A stretch of 64,000 bases of DNA from Flavobacteriaceae bacterium (GCA_013373635.1 JABXHN010000003.1:62001-126000), one strand, 5' to 3'. Positions 7,754 to 17,192 are shown, counted from the stretch's first letter. Program-made: numbers and translations. The notes: generated from the letters alone by a model not told the origin.

Positions 7754-9445
7754 TTAGGCACTTGTTTTAATCGTAACTTTTTGAATTACAAAGCTGATTA
7801 GAACTACTAAAATACATCCTAATAGGTTAAGCCATAAATAGGACATCCAATCTAAATAATAAACTAAAAGAACTACGATCTGAGTAATTATAGCTGCTTT
7901 AAAGACAGCTTTTCCTTGAATTAATTTTATAAAAAAGGCAATTAAAAAGATCCCTAAAATATTTCCGTAAAAGATTGACCCTATGATATTAACCAATTGA
8001 ATTAGATTGTCAAAAAGGTTTGCAATTGAAGCAATTCCAATTGCTATTAATCCCCAAGCTAGAGTAAAAAGTTTGGAAACTTTAAGATAGTGTTCTGCGT
8101 TTTCTTTTTTCTTGTGATGCCTTTGATAGAGATCAATTGCAGTAATTGTTCCAAGAGCATTGAGTTCAGAGGCTGAAGATGACATCGCAGCCGACATAAT
8201 CACAGCTAGAAGTAAACCGATCAGGCCAATGGGTAGATTGTTGAGTATGTAATGTATAAATACGTAATCCTTGTCGTTAGATTCTAGTTCTGGAGCTGCT
8301 TTTTCAAGGAGTTCCTTTGCAGCTTTTCTGTAGTATTTTTCATCTGAGTCGATGGACTTAAGGACTTTCTTAGTGCTGTTTATTTGTGATTCATCCTCAG
8401 AATTTAAAGCCTCGATATAATTTAATTGTGCTTTCTTTTTATCCTTTTCAAGATTTTGATATTTGCCCTCTAATGCCTTAAAGTTTTCTCTGTAATTAGA
8501 TTCGATCAAACGCTCTTTGGTCAAGGGATTAAAGTGAATAGGGCTTGGATTGATTTGATAAAAAACAAAGACCATAACACCTGTTAGCAATATGAAAAAC
8601 TGCATAGGCACTTTTAAGAGTCCGTTAAAGATAAGTCCAAGACGACTTTCTCTGATGGATTTACCTGTTAAATAGCGTTGAACCTGGCTTTGATCTGTTC
8701 CAAAATAAGACAATGCTAAGAAGAATCCTCCGGTGAGTCCGCTCCAAATGGTATATCTACTACTGGTATCAAAACTAAAATCTAAGATATTGAGTTTGTC
8801 ATGTACTGCTGCTAATGAGAGTGCATTGTTAAAATTTAGCTCAGATGGAAAACTCTTTAAGATGTAGAAAAAAGCGAGTGTCATTCCAGAAAACATGATA
8901 AACATCTGTTGTTTCTGAGTCACATTTACTGCTTTGGTTCCACCACTTACGGTATAGATCATCACCGATATTCCAATGATTATGACCAGTATTCGAAGTG
9001 GCCAACCCAAAATAGCCGATAGGATAATAGCCGGTGCAAAGATGGTAATTCCAGCAGCAAGACCTCTTTGCACTAAAAAGAGTAGGGCAGTAAGCGTTCT
9101 TGTTTGAACTCCAAAGCGATTTTCTAAGAATTCATAGGCTGTTCTAACCTTAAGTTTGTAATAAAGAGGAATAAACACCACACATATGACAATCATGGCC
9201 AAGGGAAGTCCAAAATAGAACTGAACAAATCCCATTCCATCGTGGAAGGCCTGTCCAGGAGTGGATAAGAATGTAATTGCAGATGCTTGTGTGGCCATGA
9301 CCGACAAACCGATCGTCCACCAAGGAGTGTTGTTACCAGCGAGTACATAATCTTCTACACTTTGAGCCCCTCTTGTTTTCCAATAACCGTATCCAATAAT
9401 GAACAATAGTGTACCTATAAGGATCATCCAATCAATAGTGCTCAT
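7754..9445 (-). CDS. Sodium/solute symporter (SSS family)
   Basis: A 563-residue inner-membrane transporter of the sodium:solute symporter family with about 13-14 membrane helices. The family signature region SVMATQASAITFLSTPGQAF is at about 48-67, and GTDQSQVQRYL at about 249-259 is the second conserved block. The substrate (sugar, amino acid or other) cannot be read from sequence. Between two helices, residues about 303-395 form a long charged segment with a predicted coiled coil (for example ENFKALEGKYQNLEKDKKK), an insertion absent from the basic SSS topology. It starts one base after the stop of a 28-residue membrane peptide gene, which itself follows the exported PIG-L gene. Confidence 0.92.
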   Translation of the reverse strand: MSTIDWMILIGTLLFIIGYGYWKTRGAQSVEDYVLAGNNTPWWTIGLSVMATQASAITFLSTPGQAFHDGMGFVQFYFGLPLAMIVICVVFIPLYYKLKVRTAYEFLENRFGVQTRTLTALLFLVQRGLAAGITIFAPAIILSAILGWPLRILVIIIGISVMIYTVSGGTKAVNVTQKQQMFIMFSGMTLAFFYILKSFPSELNFNNALSLAAVHDKLNILDFSFDTSSRYTIWSGLTGGFFLALSYFGTDQSQVQRYLTGKSIRESRLGLIFNGLLKVPMQFFILLTGVMVFVFYQINPSPIHFNPLTKERLIESNYRENFKALEGKYQNLEKDKKKAQLNYIEALNSEDESQINSTKKVLKSIDSDEKYYRKAAKELLEKAAPELESNDKDYVFIHYILNNLPIGLIGLLLAVIMSAAMSSSASELNALGTITAIDLYQRHHKKKENAEHYLKVSKLFTLAWGLIAIGIASIANLFDNLIQLVNIIGSIFYGNILGIFLIAFFIKLIQGKAVFKAAIITQIVVLLVYYLDWMSYLWLNLLGCILVVLISFVIQKVTIKTSA

Positions 9446-9446
9446 A

Positions 9447-9533
9447 TTAGTAGTTAGTCATTAAAAGGTAAAACAAAAGTATATAGATCGCATTTGCAGC
9501 TAGTACCAGACCATACCAAGATTTCCACTTCAT
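9447..9533 (-). CDS. 28-residue single-helix membrane microprotein
   Basis: A very short frame beginning at ATG 9533 encodes MKWKSWYGLVLAANAI followed by YILLFYLLMTNY. It has a positively charged start, one hydrophobic helix of about 20 residues and a polar end, as in a single-pass inner-membrane peptide. It is separated by one base from the PIG-L stop upstream and by one base from the symporter ATG downstream, a spacing hard to explain unless it is translated. Small membrane partners are known for SSS transporters (YjcH with ActP, YhdT with PanF), so a helper subunit is a reasonable inference. A longer frame extending upstream into the PIG-L gene also exists but would need translation in the wrong frame of that gene. 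Confidence 0.6.
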   Translation of the reverse strand: MKWKSWYGLVLAANAIYILLFYLLMTNY

Positions 9534-9534
9534 A

Positions 9535-12036
9535 TTAATTGTTGTTTTGTGATAATAGGTTTGCAAATAGTTTATAAGCACCCGCAACTCCTGCAGGTAG
9601 TTCTCTAAAGAAGCTGATACCTGTATAGATATAGGTTCCCTTTCCATAAGGAGCAATCAATAAGCTACCTTGTTTTGGAGTTTCACCTAAATCGTTCATA
9701 TCCAATGGTGCGGCGAATTTAGAATCCCATTGATTTGGAAAATACAAGCCTCTTTCTTGAACCCAATTGTCAAAATCTCCCTCAGTAATTTTATTGGGAT
9801 AGTTTAAAACAGGATGTTTAGGAAGTAAAAATCTAACTTCTGCATTTTCTTCAGCAACACGATCTCTTGACAATTGAAGCGAATAGGGTGATACGTCTGA
9901 TAAATCCAAACCAGATCTTCCACTGGTGTTGTATTGGGTAATCATGATTCCTCCCTTATAAACATAATCCAGTAATATGGCTTGTTTAGTTTTCAATTCA
10001 GGATAGACATTGTAGGCTCTTATACCTAAAACTACAGCATCATAGGCTTCTAAAAGATCTGAAGTAATCGATTCTATAGAAATTAAGTCGACTTGATATC
10101 CAATTTGTTCTAAACTCTCAGGAATCTGATCTCCAGCTCCCATGATATAAGCGATACGTTCTCCTCTTTTTTCAATGGAGAGTTTAACTGCTTTAAATGA
10201 GGCGGGTAGTAAGACATCTTGTTTGGGTATATGATCGTAATCAATAACTATGTGTTGTTTGTCGAAGATCTGATTGTCAATTTTTGCTTTAGCCATGATG
10301 GTATAGCTTCCCTGGGTTTTGGATGGAGTCAGTTTAAAAGATAACAGTTGCGATTCGCCTTGGCTTTCAAAGTCAAATATGTGTTTTTTAGGTTCAATAC
10401 TCCATGAGTCGGGAATCTCTAAATAGACTTCACCATCGATAGAATTGCTGAGCGCTTTGACTTCTACCTGAATGGTCTTGGGGTGTAAATCGGTAAAGAG
10501 ACTCACTTGGTCTTTGAATTCTAAGCTAATTTTAGGAAGAACACTAAAATTTGTTAGCAGTTCCCCTTTGTCAGGTTTAGAAGTGCGATGGACGGCAGTT
10601 CTTTCAATTGGAATTGCAACTCCATTTATCGTTAAAAGGATTTTAAACTTTATGGGATTAGGAGTATTTGGAAGACCGATAAAGTCGGTATTATTAGTGG
10701 AGTACATTCCAATACCATCGGTGGATTTATCGAGCCAATAGGGAGTATTGTATGGTGTTCCTTGGTCTAGATGCACATTTAATTTAGTGCTTGTCTTTTG
10801 ATTGTTTTCAAGTGAGAATTCTTTGATTGAATTCGTTGTTTGATAATTGGATTCAACCCTTTGAATGCTTACTCGATTGTTTGATCGATTGATGGCTTCA
10901 AGAATGAATTCAACATCACTACCAGGGTTTGTATAAGCTTTGGTTGCATTTGTTTCAATAAAAATTCCATTTACTGCCAAAATAAAATCAATCAATTCCT
11001 TTGTTTTCTCTCGTTTCCAAAAACTGTCTTCTAAATTATTGAGTAGGGTATAGGCTTGAAGTAAAACAGGAGTATGAGATGAAGGATGGGCGTAATTAAA
11101 ATTTTCTTCCAGTGGCTTGAGAAGTTGTTCTATCGCCTGACCACCTTTAATTCGATTCCAAGAGGTGTCAATTCCTTCAAATAGATCTCCTGTTGAGAGT
11201 TTACTTCCCTTGATGAGTTCTAAGTATTCGTTTTCTGAACCTCTTTGTAAACGTCTTCCAAAACCTTGACAAAGGTGTTGACTGCTAGCTATGGAGGCAA
11301 TCTCATTGTTAGAGATTCCCAGTGAAGGGTAATAAACTCCTACATCGTATTTCAAAAGGTTATTTTTGTTAGCCTCTTCAAATTTTTCAACTGATCCGTA
11401 AAACCACCAAGAGGTATTGTAAAACAAACGTTTGGGTTTCCAAGATTCAGTTGCAGTTCTGAGCGGAAATAATTTTGTATTATCGATTAAATCAAAGGCT
11501 TCCACAGAAAGAATGGCAGATGTGGTGTGATGACCATGAGTACTGCCAGGAGTTCGGTGATCAAATCGATTGATAATGACGTCTGGTTTAAACAATCGAA
11601 TCCGATCGATTATATCAGTTAATAGTTCTTGTTTGTCCCATATTCTTAAGGTTTCGTCTGGATGCTTTGAATAACCAAAATCAATTGCTCTCGTAAAATA
11701 CTGCTCTCCACCGTCAATGGAACGCGCTTTTTTGAGTTCCTCTGTCCTTAAAACTCCCAAGAGCTCACGTATCTCTGTACCTATAAGGTTTTGGCCTCCA
11801 TCACCCCTTGTCATTGCTAAATAGGCTGTTTTAGCGTGTAATTGATGGGTTAAATAAGATATTAATCGTGTGTTTTCATCATCAGGGTGCGCTGCTACAA
11901 ACATCACTCTTCCTAAGAAATTGAGCTTTTGTAAGTCTAAATGTAGTTCAGAAGAAGATTTAGTGCTGTGTTGTTGTGCAAACAGATGAAGGTTACAAAA
12001 AAGAAGTAAACTAAAAAAGATTGAGCGTGTGTTCAT
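9535..12036 (-). CDS. Exported PIG-L/LmbE family deacetylase with C-terminal glutaminase-like domain
   Basis: An 833-residue protein with a signal peptide ending near LHLFAQ. The N-terminal 300 residues are a LmbE/PIG-L zinc-dependent N-deacetylase: AAHPDDEN (HPDDE at 50-54), TRGDGGQN, and the third-ligand motif HGHH at 167-170. A middle part of beta-sandwich character follows, and the last about 230 residues resemble a class I glutamine amidotransferase-like (ThuA-type) fold, with AVVLGIRAYNVY and KGGIMITQYNTSG. The substrate is presumably an N-acetylated sugar or conjugate in the periplasm; which one is unknown. It heads the unit PIG-L, microprotein, symporter, consistent with outside processing followed by uptake. 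Maf ends 37 bases upstream. Confidence 0.85.
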   Translation of the reverse strand: MNTRSIFFSLLLFCNLHLFAQQHSTKSSSELHLDLQKLNFLGRVMFVAAHPDDENTRLISYLTHQLHAKTAYLAMTRGDGGQNLIGTEIRELLGVLRTEELKKARSIDGGEQYFTRAIDFGYSKHPDETLRIWDKQELLTDIIDRIRLFKPDVIINRFDHRTPGSTHGHHTTSAILSVEAFDLIDNTKLFPLRTATESWKPKRLFYNTSWWFYGSVEKFEEANKNNLLKYDVGVYYPSLGISNNEIASIASSQHLCQGFGRRLQRGSENEYLELIKGSKLSTGDLFEGIDTSWNRIKGGQAIEQLLKPLEENFNYAHPSSHTPVLLQAYTLLNNLEDSFWKREKTKELIDFILAVNGIFIETNATKAYTNPGSDVEFILEAINRSNNRVSIQRVESNYQTTNSIKEFSLENNQKTSTKLNVHLDQGTPYNTPYWLDKSTDGIGMYSTNNTDFIGLPNTPNPIKFKILLTINGVAIPIERTAVHRTSKPDKGELLTNFSVLPKISLEFKDQVSLFTDLHPKTIQVEVKALSNSIDGEVYLEIPDSWSIEPKKHIFDFESQGESQLLSFKLTPSKTQGSYTIMAKAKIDNQIFDKQHIVIDYDHIPKQDVLLPASFKAVKLSIEKRGERIAYIMGAGDQIPESLEQIGYQVDLISIESITSDLLEAYDAVVLGIRAYNVYPELKTKQAILLDYVYKGGIMITQYNTSGRSGLDLSDVSPYSLQLSRDRVAEENAEVRFLLPKHPVLNYPNKITEGDFDNWVQERGLYFPNQWDSKFAAPLDMNDLGETPKQGSLLIAPYGKGTYIYTGISFFRELPAGVAGAYKLFANLLSQNNN

Positions 12037-12073
12037 GGAATTCCTTTTGAACCAAAATACAATATTTTAGTTC

Positions 12074-12652
12074 TTAGGAATTACAAAATTTTGTTAATGT
12101 TTGGTAGACTAGTGCTGTTGGTAAACCCACAACATTGTTAAAAGAACCCTCTATTTTTTCGACAGCAATTAAGCCTATCCACTCTTGGATTCCATAAGCT
12201 CCAGCCTTGTCATATGGTTGGTATTCATTAATGTAATACTCAATGTCCTCTCTTGAAATATCATTGAATTTAACCTTAGTAATCGCATTGACTACCACTT
12301 GTTTTTGAGAAGAAGTAAAGCACACAGAGGTATAGACCTCGTGCCAATTACCAGAGAGTAGCTCTAAGATTTCTACAGCGTGATTATAATCTGATGGTTT
12401 GCCAAGAGCTTTGTTTTCAAACCATACAATGGTATCCGAAGTAATGAGGACCTCATCATCAGAAAGTCCCTTTTTTAATGGTTCAGCCTTTAAAATAGAT
12501 AAGTAATCGGTGATTTCTTCTTTGACTAAATGATTTGGATATTCTTCTGCAACTTCTTGGGTCCTGATTTCAACATCAATTCCCATATCCTTAAAAAAGT
12601 TTTTCCTTCTAGGAGAAGAAGATCCCAATACTACCTTACAATTCAAATCCAT
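12074..12652 (-). CDS. maf: Maf-like nucleoside triphosphate pyrophosphatase
   Basis: Maf/YhdE/YceF-type house-cleaning enzyme that hydrolyses non-canonical or excess (d)NTPs to monophosphates. Diagnostic motifs are VVLGSSSPRRKNFF at residues 6-19, the acidic metal site ITSDTIVWFENKALGKP, and QPYDKAGAYGIQEWIG near 163-178. The length of 192 fits the family. It begins three bases after the stop of the KdsC-like gene, and the three genes DUF2520, phosphatase and Maf form one minus-strand unit, an order I recall from other Flavobacteria. Whether this copy prefers dTTP/UTP or m7GTP cannot be told here. Confidence 0.93.
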   Translation of the reverse strand: MDLNCKVVLGSSSPRRKNFFKDMGIDVEIRTQEVAEEYPNHLVKEEITDYLSILKAEPLKKGLSDDEVLITSDTIVWFENKALGKPSDYNHAVEILELLSGNWHEVYTSVCFTSSQKQVVVNAITKVKFNDISREDIEYYINEYQPYDKAGAYGIQEWIGLIAVEKIEGSFNNVVGLPTALVYQTLTKFCNS

Positions 12653-12655
12653 GAA

Positions 12656-13177
12656 CTAGTCGTTTTTAGCATCATAAGCAGGAGGCCAATCACCTCTCAC
12701 TTTAAGTACTTGTTCAATCACATCTCTAACGCACTCATCACCTCCAATTCGATGAGATATATAATGGGATAGTTCCTTTACTTCAGGAACAGCATCTTGA
12801 GGGCAGGTCGCTAATCCTACTGCTTTTAAAGGTGGAATATCTGGAATATCATCTCCCATATAGAGGATGTTTTCTGGTTTAGTGCCTGTTTTATGAATAA
12901 AATCTTCAAAGGCCTCCATCTTGTATGAAGCTCCTAAGTATATATGTTCAACCCCAAGTGCAGCAAATCGCTTTTGTACTCCAGGATCTGTTCCTCCGGA
13001 GATCAAACAAATGGTATATCCTAGGTTTAGTGCTTGCTTTACAGCATAACCGTCTTTAACACTGACAGTTCGTAATAATTGTCCTTGTTCACTAATTTGA
13101 ACGGTTCCATCGGTAAATACACCGTCCACATCAAATATAAAGGTGTCAATTTTATGTAAGTATTCTTTATAACTCAT
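12656..13177 (-). CDS. kdsC: KdsC-type HAD phosphatase (3-deoxy-manno-octulosonate-8-phosphate phosphatase)
   Basis: A capless haloacid dehalogenase phosphatase of 173 residues, the size of KdsC, which releases KDO from KDO-8-phosphate during lipopolysaccharide synthesis. HAD motif I is FDVDGVFTDG with nucleophile Asp16 and Asp18, motif II is ISGGTDPG, and motif IV is YMGDDIPDIPPL. The substrate is inferred from family resemblance; related members act on other sugar acid phosphates. It overlaps the preceding DUF2520 gene by 11 bases and is followed by maf after three bases. Confidence 0.87.
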   Translation of the reverse strand: MSYKEYLHKIDTFIFDVDGVFTDGTVQISEQGQLLRTVSVKDGYAVKQALNLGYTICLISGGTDPGVQKRFAALGVEHIYLGASYKMEAFEDFIHKTGTKPENILYMGDDIPDIPPLKAVGLATCPQDAVPEVKELSHYISHRIGGDECVRDVIEQVLKVRGDWPPAYDAKND

Positions 13178-13919
13178 TATATAGGTCTTTTATAGCATTG
13201 CTTAACTGCTCGTATCTTTTTTTGTGATTTGGATCTTTGATCATTTTTAAATGTTCTTCAATGGTTTCTAGATCCTTTCTTCTAGCGGGGCCTGATTGAA
13301 TCATTTTGGGATCAAAAGCTACTGCATTTTTAGCAGTTTGAAGAATTAATTCATTCAATAAATCACCAGGAAGTTCAAAATCAGTTAATAGTTCTTTGCT
13401 CAAACCAAATAAATAATTGCTAAAATTATTAGCAAAGACTGCAGCTAAATGAGCTTCTTTGCGCTTGTTAGAATCGAGCTCTCGGACATCAGTTGATAGG
13501 ATGCTAGCCAAATTCTTTAAAGCATTAAATGTCTTTTTGTTTTTAGCTTCAAGTAAAACTGGTACGCTATCAAAATTGACAAAACTTTTGTCATTATAGG
13601 TTTGCAGAGGGTAAAAGACACCAGCATTTTCTGATGTTAAATTGTTTAAAGGAAACGACCCTGCGCAATGAGCAATCACCGATTGATGAACTCCTATAGC
13701 AGCTTCGCATTCTTTGATTGCTGAATCTGATACCGCCAACAGTATTACTTCAGATAATTTGGCTTTTTTAAAGTCAGTTGTGGTAGTTGAATTTGTGAAA
13801 AATTGAAGTGCTTCTTTGGATCTACCAATAATTTGAAGATGGACCTGATCACTTTCGATAAAAGCGTGATATAAATTTCGAGCAAGAGCTCCAGTTCCTA
13901 TAATAGTTACTTCAATCAT
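13167..13919 (-). CDS. Rossmann-like and DUF2520 domain protein
   Basis: A 250-residue protein with an N-terminal dinucleotide-binding fold (VTIIGTGALARNLYHAF at residues 4-20, resembling the NADP/F420 oxidoreductase type) and a helical C-terminal DUF2520 domain from about 125, with KRKEAHLAAVFANNFSNYL as its landmark. The architecture recalls 6-phosphogluconate- or pyrroline-carboxylate-type reductases, but no activity is established. First gene of the unit with the KdsC-like phosphatase and maf. A box TATTTTCG, a one-base variant of TAnnTTTG, ends only five bases before the ATG, so the transcript may have almost no leader. Confidence 0.85.
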   Translation of the reverse strand: MIEVTIIGTGALARNLYHAFIESDQVHLQIIGRSKEALQFFTNSTTTTDFKKAKLSEVILLAVSDSAIKECEAAIGVHQSVIAHCAGSFPLNNLTSENAGVFYPLQTYNDKSFVNFDSVPVLLEAKNKKTFNALKNLASILSTDVRELDSNKRKEAHLAAVFANNFSNYLFGLSKELLTDFELPGDLLNELILQTAKNAVAFDPKMIQSGPARRKDLETIEEHLKMIKDPNHKKRYEQLSNAIKDLYNEL

Positions 13920-14006
13920 ACGAGCGAAAATACAAAAAGGGAAGTCAATTTCCTTAAATGCATCTTAAATTTTAAGCTAAAATTTATTTAGTAGATAAGA
14001 AGTACT

Positions 14007-14014
14007 TACTTTTG
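14007..14014 (+). promoter_or_regulatory. -7 promoter element upstream of ccsBA
   Basis: TACTTTTG matches TAnnTTTG and ends 19 bases before the ATG at 14034. No TTG is found at the usual -33 distance, so this is a half-match only. Confidence 0.45.
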
Positions 14015-14033
14015 CTCTGCTATTTATTTTACT

Positions 14034-17000
14034 ATGGATTTAATCAAAAATTATTTGTTTTCAACCCGTTTGATGGCGGTATTGTTTATTGCTTTTGCTG
14101 TTGCAATGGCACTTGGAACTTTTATTGAGAGTTGGTACAGTACTGAAACTGCAAGAATTTGGATCTATAATACGAGTTGGTTTGAAGCAATCATGCTCTT
14201 TTTTATGATTAATTTCATTGGAAATATTGCAAAGTATCGATTGCTTAGAAAGGAAAAATTAGCAGTTCTTGTTCTTCACCTTGCTTGGATCTTTATAATT
14301 CTTGGTGCTTTTGTAACTCGTTATATCAGTTTTGAAGGAATGATGCCCATTAGAGAAGGGGTTTCTGAAAAGGTTTTTTATTCAGATAAAACCTATTTAA
14401 CATTGATGGTTGATGGTGAAATGGACGGTCAGATACTCAGAAGAAATTTTCAAGACGACATCCTTGTAACCCCACAGGCAATCAAATCATCACTTCCGTG
14501 GAAGAAAAACTTTGATCAAACAGACTTTAAAATGGAGTTTGTAGATTTTAGAGCAGGGATGACATCTGGTATTGTCGCAGATGAAAATGGAGAGGCATTT
14601 TTAAAAATCGTTACTTCTTCTACTGGATCAAGAGACGAACACTATATCAAAGAAGGAACTGTTGAAAACATTCACAACGTATTATTTGCTTTTAATTCTC
14701 CCACCGATGGAGCCATTAATATTAGTTTAAAAGACGGTAGTTACTCTATTAATTCTCCTTTTGAGGGAAGTTTTTTGAGAATGGCTGATCAATATACTGA
14801 TCGTGTTGTAGCGGATCAGACTACTGAATTGCAGTTGCGTTCACTTTATAATTTCTCTGAATTTCAATTTGTGATTCCTGAGCCGATTATCTACGGTAAA
14901 AAGGGGATCGTCAAAGCTGAAATGGGAGCTGCTGAAGCTAAAGATGCGGTTCGTTTTAAAATCACCGTAGGGGACCAATCAGAGGAAATCACTGTTCTAG
15001 GACAAAAGGGAATGAGTTCCTATTCAGAACCCTTAGAACTAGGGGGGCTAAAATTCACCGTAGGCTATGGGTCTAAAGTTTACGAATTGCCATTTGCAAT
15101 TCACCTCAAAGATTTTATCGCAGAAAAGTATCCTGGTACCGAGAAAGGATACTCTTCATTTATGAGTAAGATTACAGTAGAAGATGAGCAGTCATTTGAT
15201 TTCGATATCTATATGAACCACGTATTGGATCACAAAGGCTATCGCTTTTTTCAATCGAGCTTTGATCCAGATGAAAAAGGAACAGTGCTCTCTGTAAATC
15301 ACGATTGGTGGGGAACCAATATCACTTATTTAGGATATATTCTACTTTATATAGGAATGATTGCAATTTTCTTCTTTGGTGAAACTCGCTTTAAAAAGCT
15401 TTCTAGATCCATTGATGAAATTAAAAACAAAAAAGCGGCTTTAACAGTTTTGATGGTCTTGATGAGTATGGGTATTCAAGCACAAACTGTAGAAGACGAT
15501 CATAAGCACCAAACAGAAAACACATCTGATCCCTTAAAATGGGTAAAAGAGTATATGGTCGATAAGGAGCATGCGAATCAATTTGGTTATCTGGTCATCC
15601 AAGATGATAATGGTCGTATGAAGCCCATCAACACCTATGCTTCTGAATTACTCAGAAAATTGAGTCGCAAGGATCATTTCGAAGGTTATGATGCCAATCA
15701 GGTCTTCTTATCCATGCAACTCAACCCTGAAATGTGGTATAATGTTGAGTTTATCACATTAGATAAACAAGGAAAGAACGATAGTCTTCGCAAGATTATA
15801 GGGATTCCAAAGGGTAAGAAATTAGTAAAAGCGGTCGATTTTTTTGATGCACAGGGGAGGTATAAATTAGCCCCTTACCTTCAAGAGGCCTATGCGACCA
15901 ATACACCGAATCAATTTCAAAAAGACTTTAGAGAAATCGATCTTAAATTAGGACTCTTAAACAGAGCATTGTCTGGAGAAATTGTCAAAGTATTTCCTTT
16001 AGTGAACGATGAGAACAACAAATGGATTTCTGATGTTGAATATCAAAGAGATGGCTATGAAGTTAGAGATTCACTCTATGCTAATTTTGTTAAGAATGGA
16101 TTACGCTATTACAAATCAACACTTTACAATGCTTTAAATAATTCTGATTACCAAGAGTCAAACAAAGTATTAGAAGCTCTTAAAATCAACCAAAAACAAA
16201 ATGGAGCAGAAGTGATGCCCTCGGATCAAAAAATTGATGTTGAAATCAGATATAACAAAGCAGATCCTTTTAATAGATTGTATCACTACAACATTATGTT
16301 TGGTGTATTGATGTTCTTAGTGTTGATATTTCAAATTTTTAAAGACCGAAAAATATACAATTACGCCATTAAAGGTTTTGCAATACTCATTGGAATTTCC
16401 TTTTTAATTCACACTATTGGTCTTGGAGTTCGTTGGTATATTTCAGGACACGCTCCATGGAGTGATGCCTATGAGAGTGTTTTATACGTTTCCTGGGCGA
16501 CTCTTGGAATGGGATTGTATTTGGGTAGAAAGAGTCCTTTAAGTCTCGCTTCTGCAACCTTTGTGGCTTCTATGCTACTCTGGATTGCTCATCAAAGTTG
16601 GGTTGACCCTTCAATTGCAAATTTGCAACCAGTACTAGATAGTTATTGGCTGATGATACATGTAGCGATCATCGTTGGAAGTTATGGTCCACTCAGTGTT
16701 GGAATGATTATTGGATTTGTTACTATGATTTTGATGTTGTTAATCAATAAGAACAACCAAAAGAAAATGGAACTAAATATAAAGGAGTTGACTGTTTTAA
16801 ACGAATTGTCGCTTACCGTTGGACTGGTGATGCTCACCATTGGAAATTTCCTTGGTGGAATGTGGGCTAATGAATCCTGGGGTCGTTATTGGGGTTGGGA
16901 TCCAAAAGAAACATGGGCACTGATTTCAATTATGATCTATGCCTTTGTAATTCACGCTCGTTTGATTCCAGGCCTTAGAGGGAAGTGGACCTTTAGTTTT

Positions 17001-17192
17001 ATGAGTGTCATAGCTTATGCAAGTATCATGATGACTTATTTTGGTGTTAACTTCTATCTCTCTGGACTACATTCTTATGCGAGTGGAGATCAAGTAATTA
17101 CCCCTAACTTTATTTGGTATACCTTAGGAGTAGTTTTATTATTGGGAGTAACGAGTTATTTGAGATACCGTTCTGTTCAGAATAAATCGTAG
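14034..17192 (+). CDS. ccsBA: Cytochrome c biogenesis fusion protein CcsB-CcsA (ResB-ResC)
   Basis: A 1052-residue fusion of the two System II cytochrome c maturation proteins, which moves haem across the inner membrane and attaches it to CXXCH motifs of apocytochromes. Residues 1-90 hold the first ResB-like membrane helices, followed by a large periplasmic part. A hydrophobic segment near 430-450 marks the fourth ResB helix, and the CcsA domain occupies about the last 330 residues. The tryptophan-rich haem-binding WWD motif appears at about 940-960 as GGMWANESWGRYWGWDPKE. Histidines flank it in helices, for example LIHTIGLGVRWYISGH and GLHSYASG. The fused form is typical of Bacteroidota. It is followed after 46 bases by a PLP enzyme gene. 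Confidence 0.95.
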   Translation: MDLIKNYLFSTRLMAVLFIAFAVAMALGTFIESWYSTETARIWIYNTSWFEAIMLFFMINFIGNIAKYRLLRKEKLAVLVLHLAWIFIILGAFVTRYISFEGMMPIREGVSEKVFYSDKTYLTLMVDGEMDGQILRRNFQDDILVTPQAIKSSLPWKKNFDQTDFKMEFVDFRAGMTSGIVADENGEAFLKIVTSSTGSRDEHYIKEGTVENIHNVLFAFNSPTDGAINISLKDGSYSINSPFEGSFLRMADQYTDRVVADQTTELQLRSLYNFSEFQFVIPEPIIYGKKGIVKAEMGAAEAKDAVRFKITVGDQSEEITVLGQKGMSSYSEPLELGGLKFTVGYGSKVYELPFAIHLKDFIAEKYPGTEKGYSSFMSKITVEDEQSFDFDIYMNHVLDHKGYRFFQSSFDPDEKGTVLSVNHDWWGTNITYLGYILLYIGMIAIFFFGETRFKKLSRSIDEIKNKKAALTVLMVLMSMGIQAQTVEDDHKHQTENTSDPLKWVKEYMVDKEHANQFGYLVIQDDNGRMKPINTYASELLRKLSRKDHFEGYDANQVFLSMQLNPEMWYNVEFITLDKQGKNDSLRKIIGIPKGKKLVKAVDFFDAQGRYKLAPYLQEAYATNTPNQFQKDFREIDLKLGLLNRALSGEIVKVFPLVNDENNKWISDVEYQRDGYEVRDSLYANFVKNGLRYYKSTLYNALNNSDYQESNKVLEALKINQKQNGAEVMPSDQKIDVEIRYNKADPFNRLYHYNIMFGVLMFLVLIFQIFKDRKIYNYAIKGFAILIGISFLIHTIGLGVRWYISGHAPWSDAYESVLYVSWATLGMGLYLGRKSPLSLASATFVASMLLWIAHQSWVDPSIANLQPVLDSYWLMIHVAIIVGSYGPLSVGMIIGFVTMILMLLINKNNQKKMELNIKELTVLNELSLTVGLVMLTIGNFLGGMWANESWGRYWGWDPKETWALISIMIYAFVIHARLIPGLRGKWTFSFMSVIAYASIMMTYFGVNFYLSGLHSYASGDQVITPNFIWYTLGVVLLLGVTSYLRYRSVQNKS

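Noticed and set aside
9447-9656. A 69-codon minus-strand frame covering the microprotein region
   Set aside because: Its first 41 codons overlap the end of the PIG-L gene in another frame; only the part from ATG 9533 has a sensible membrane-peptide pattern and gene spacing.
10472-10741. An 89-codon plus-strand frame
   Set aside because: It lies wholly inside the PIG-L gene on the other strand and has no recognisable domain.
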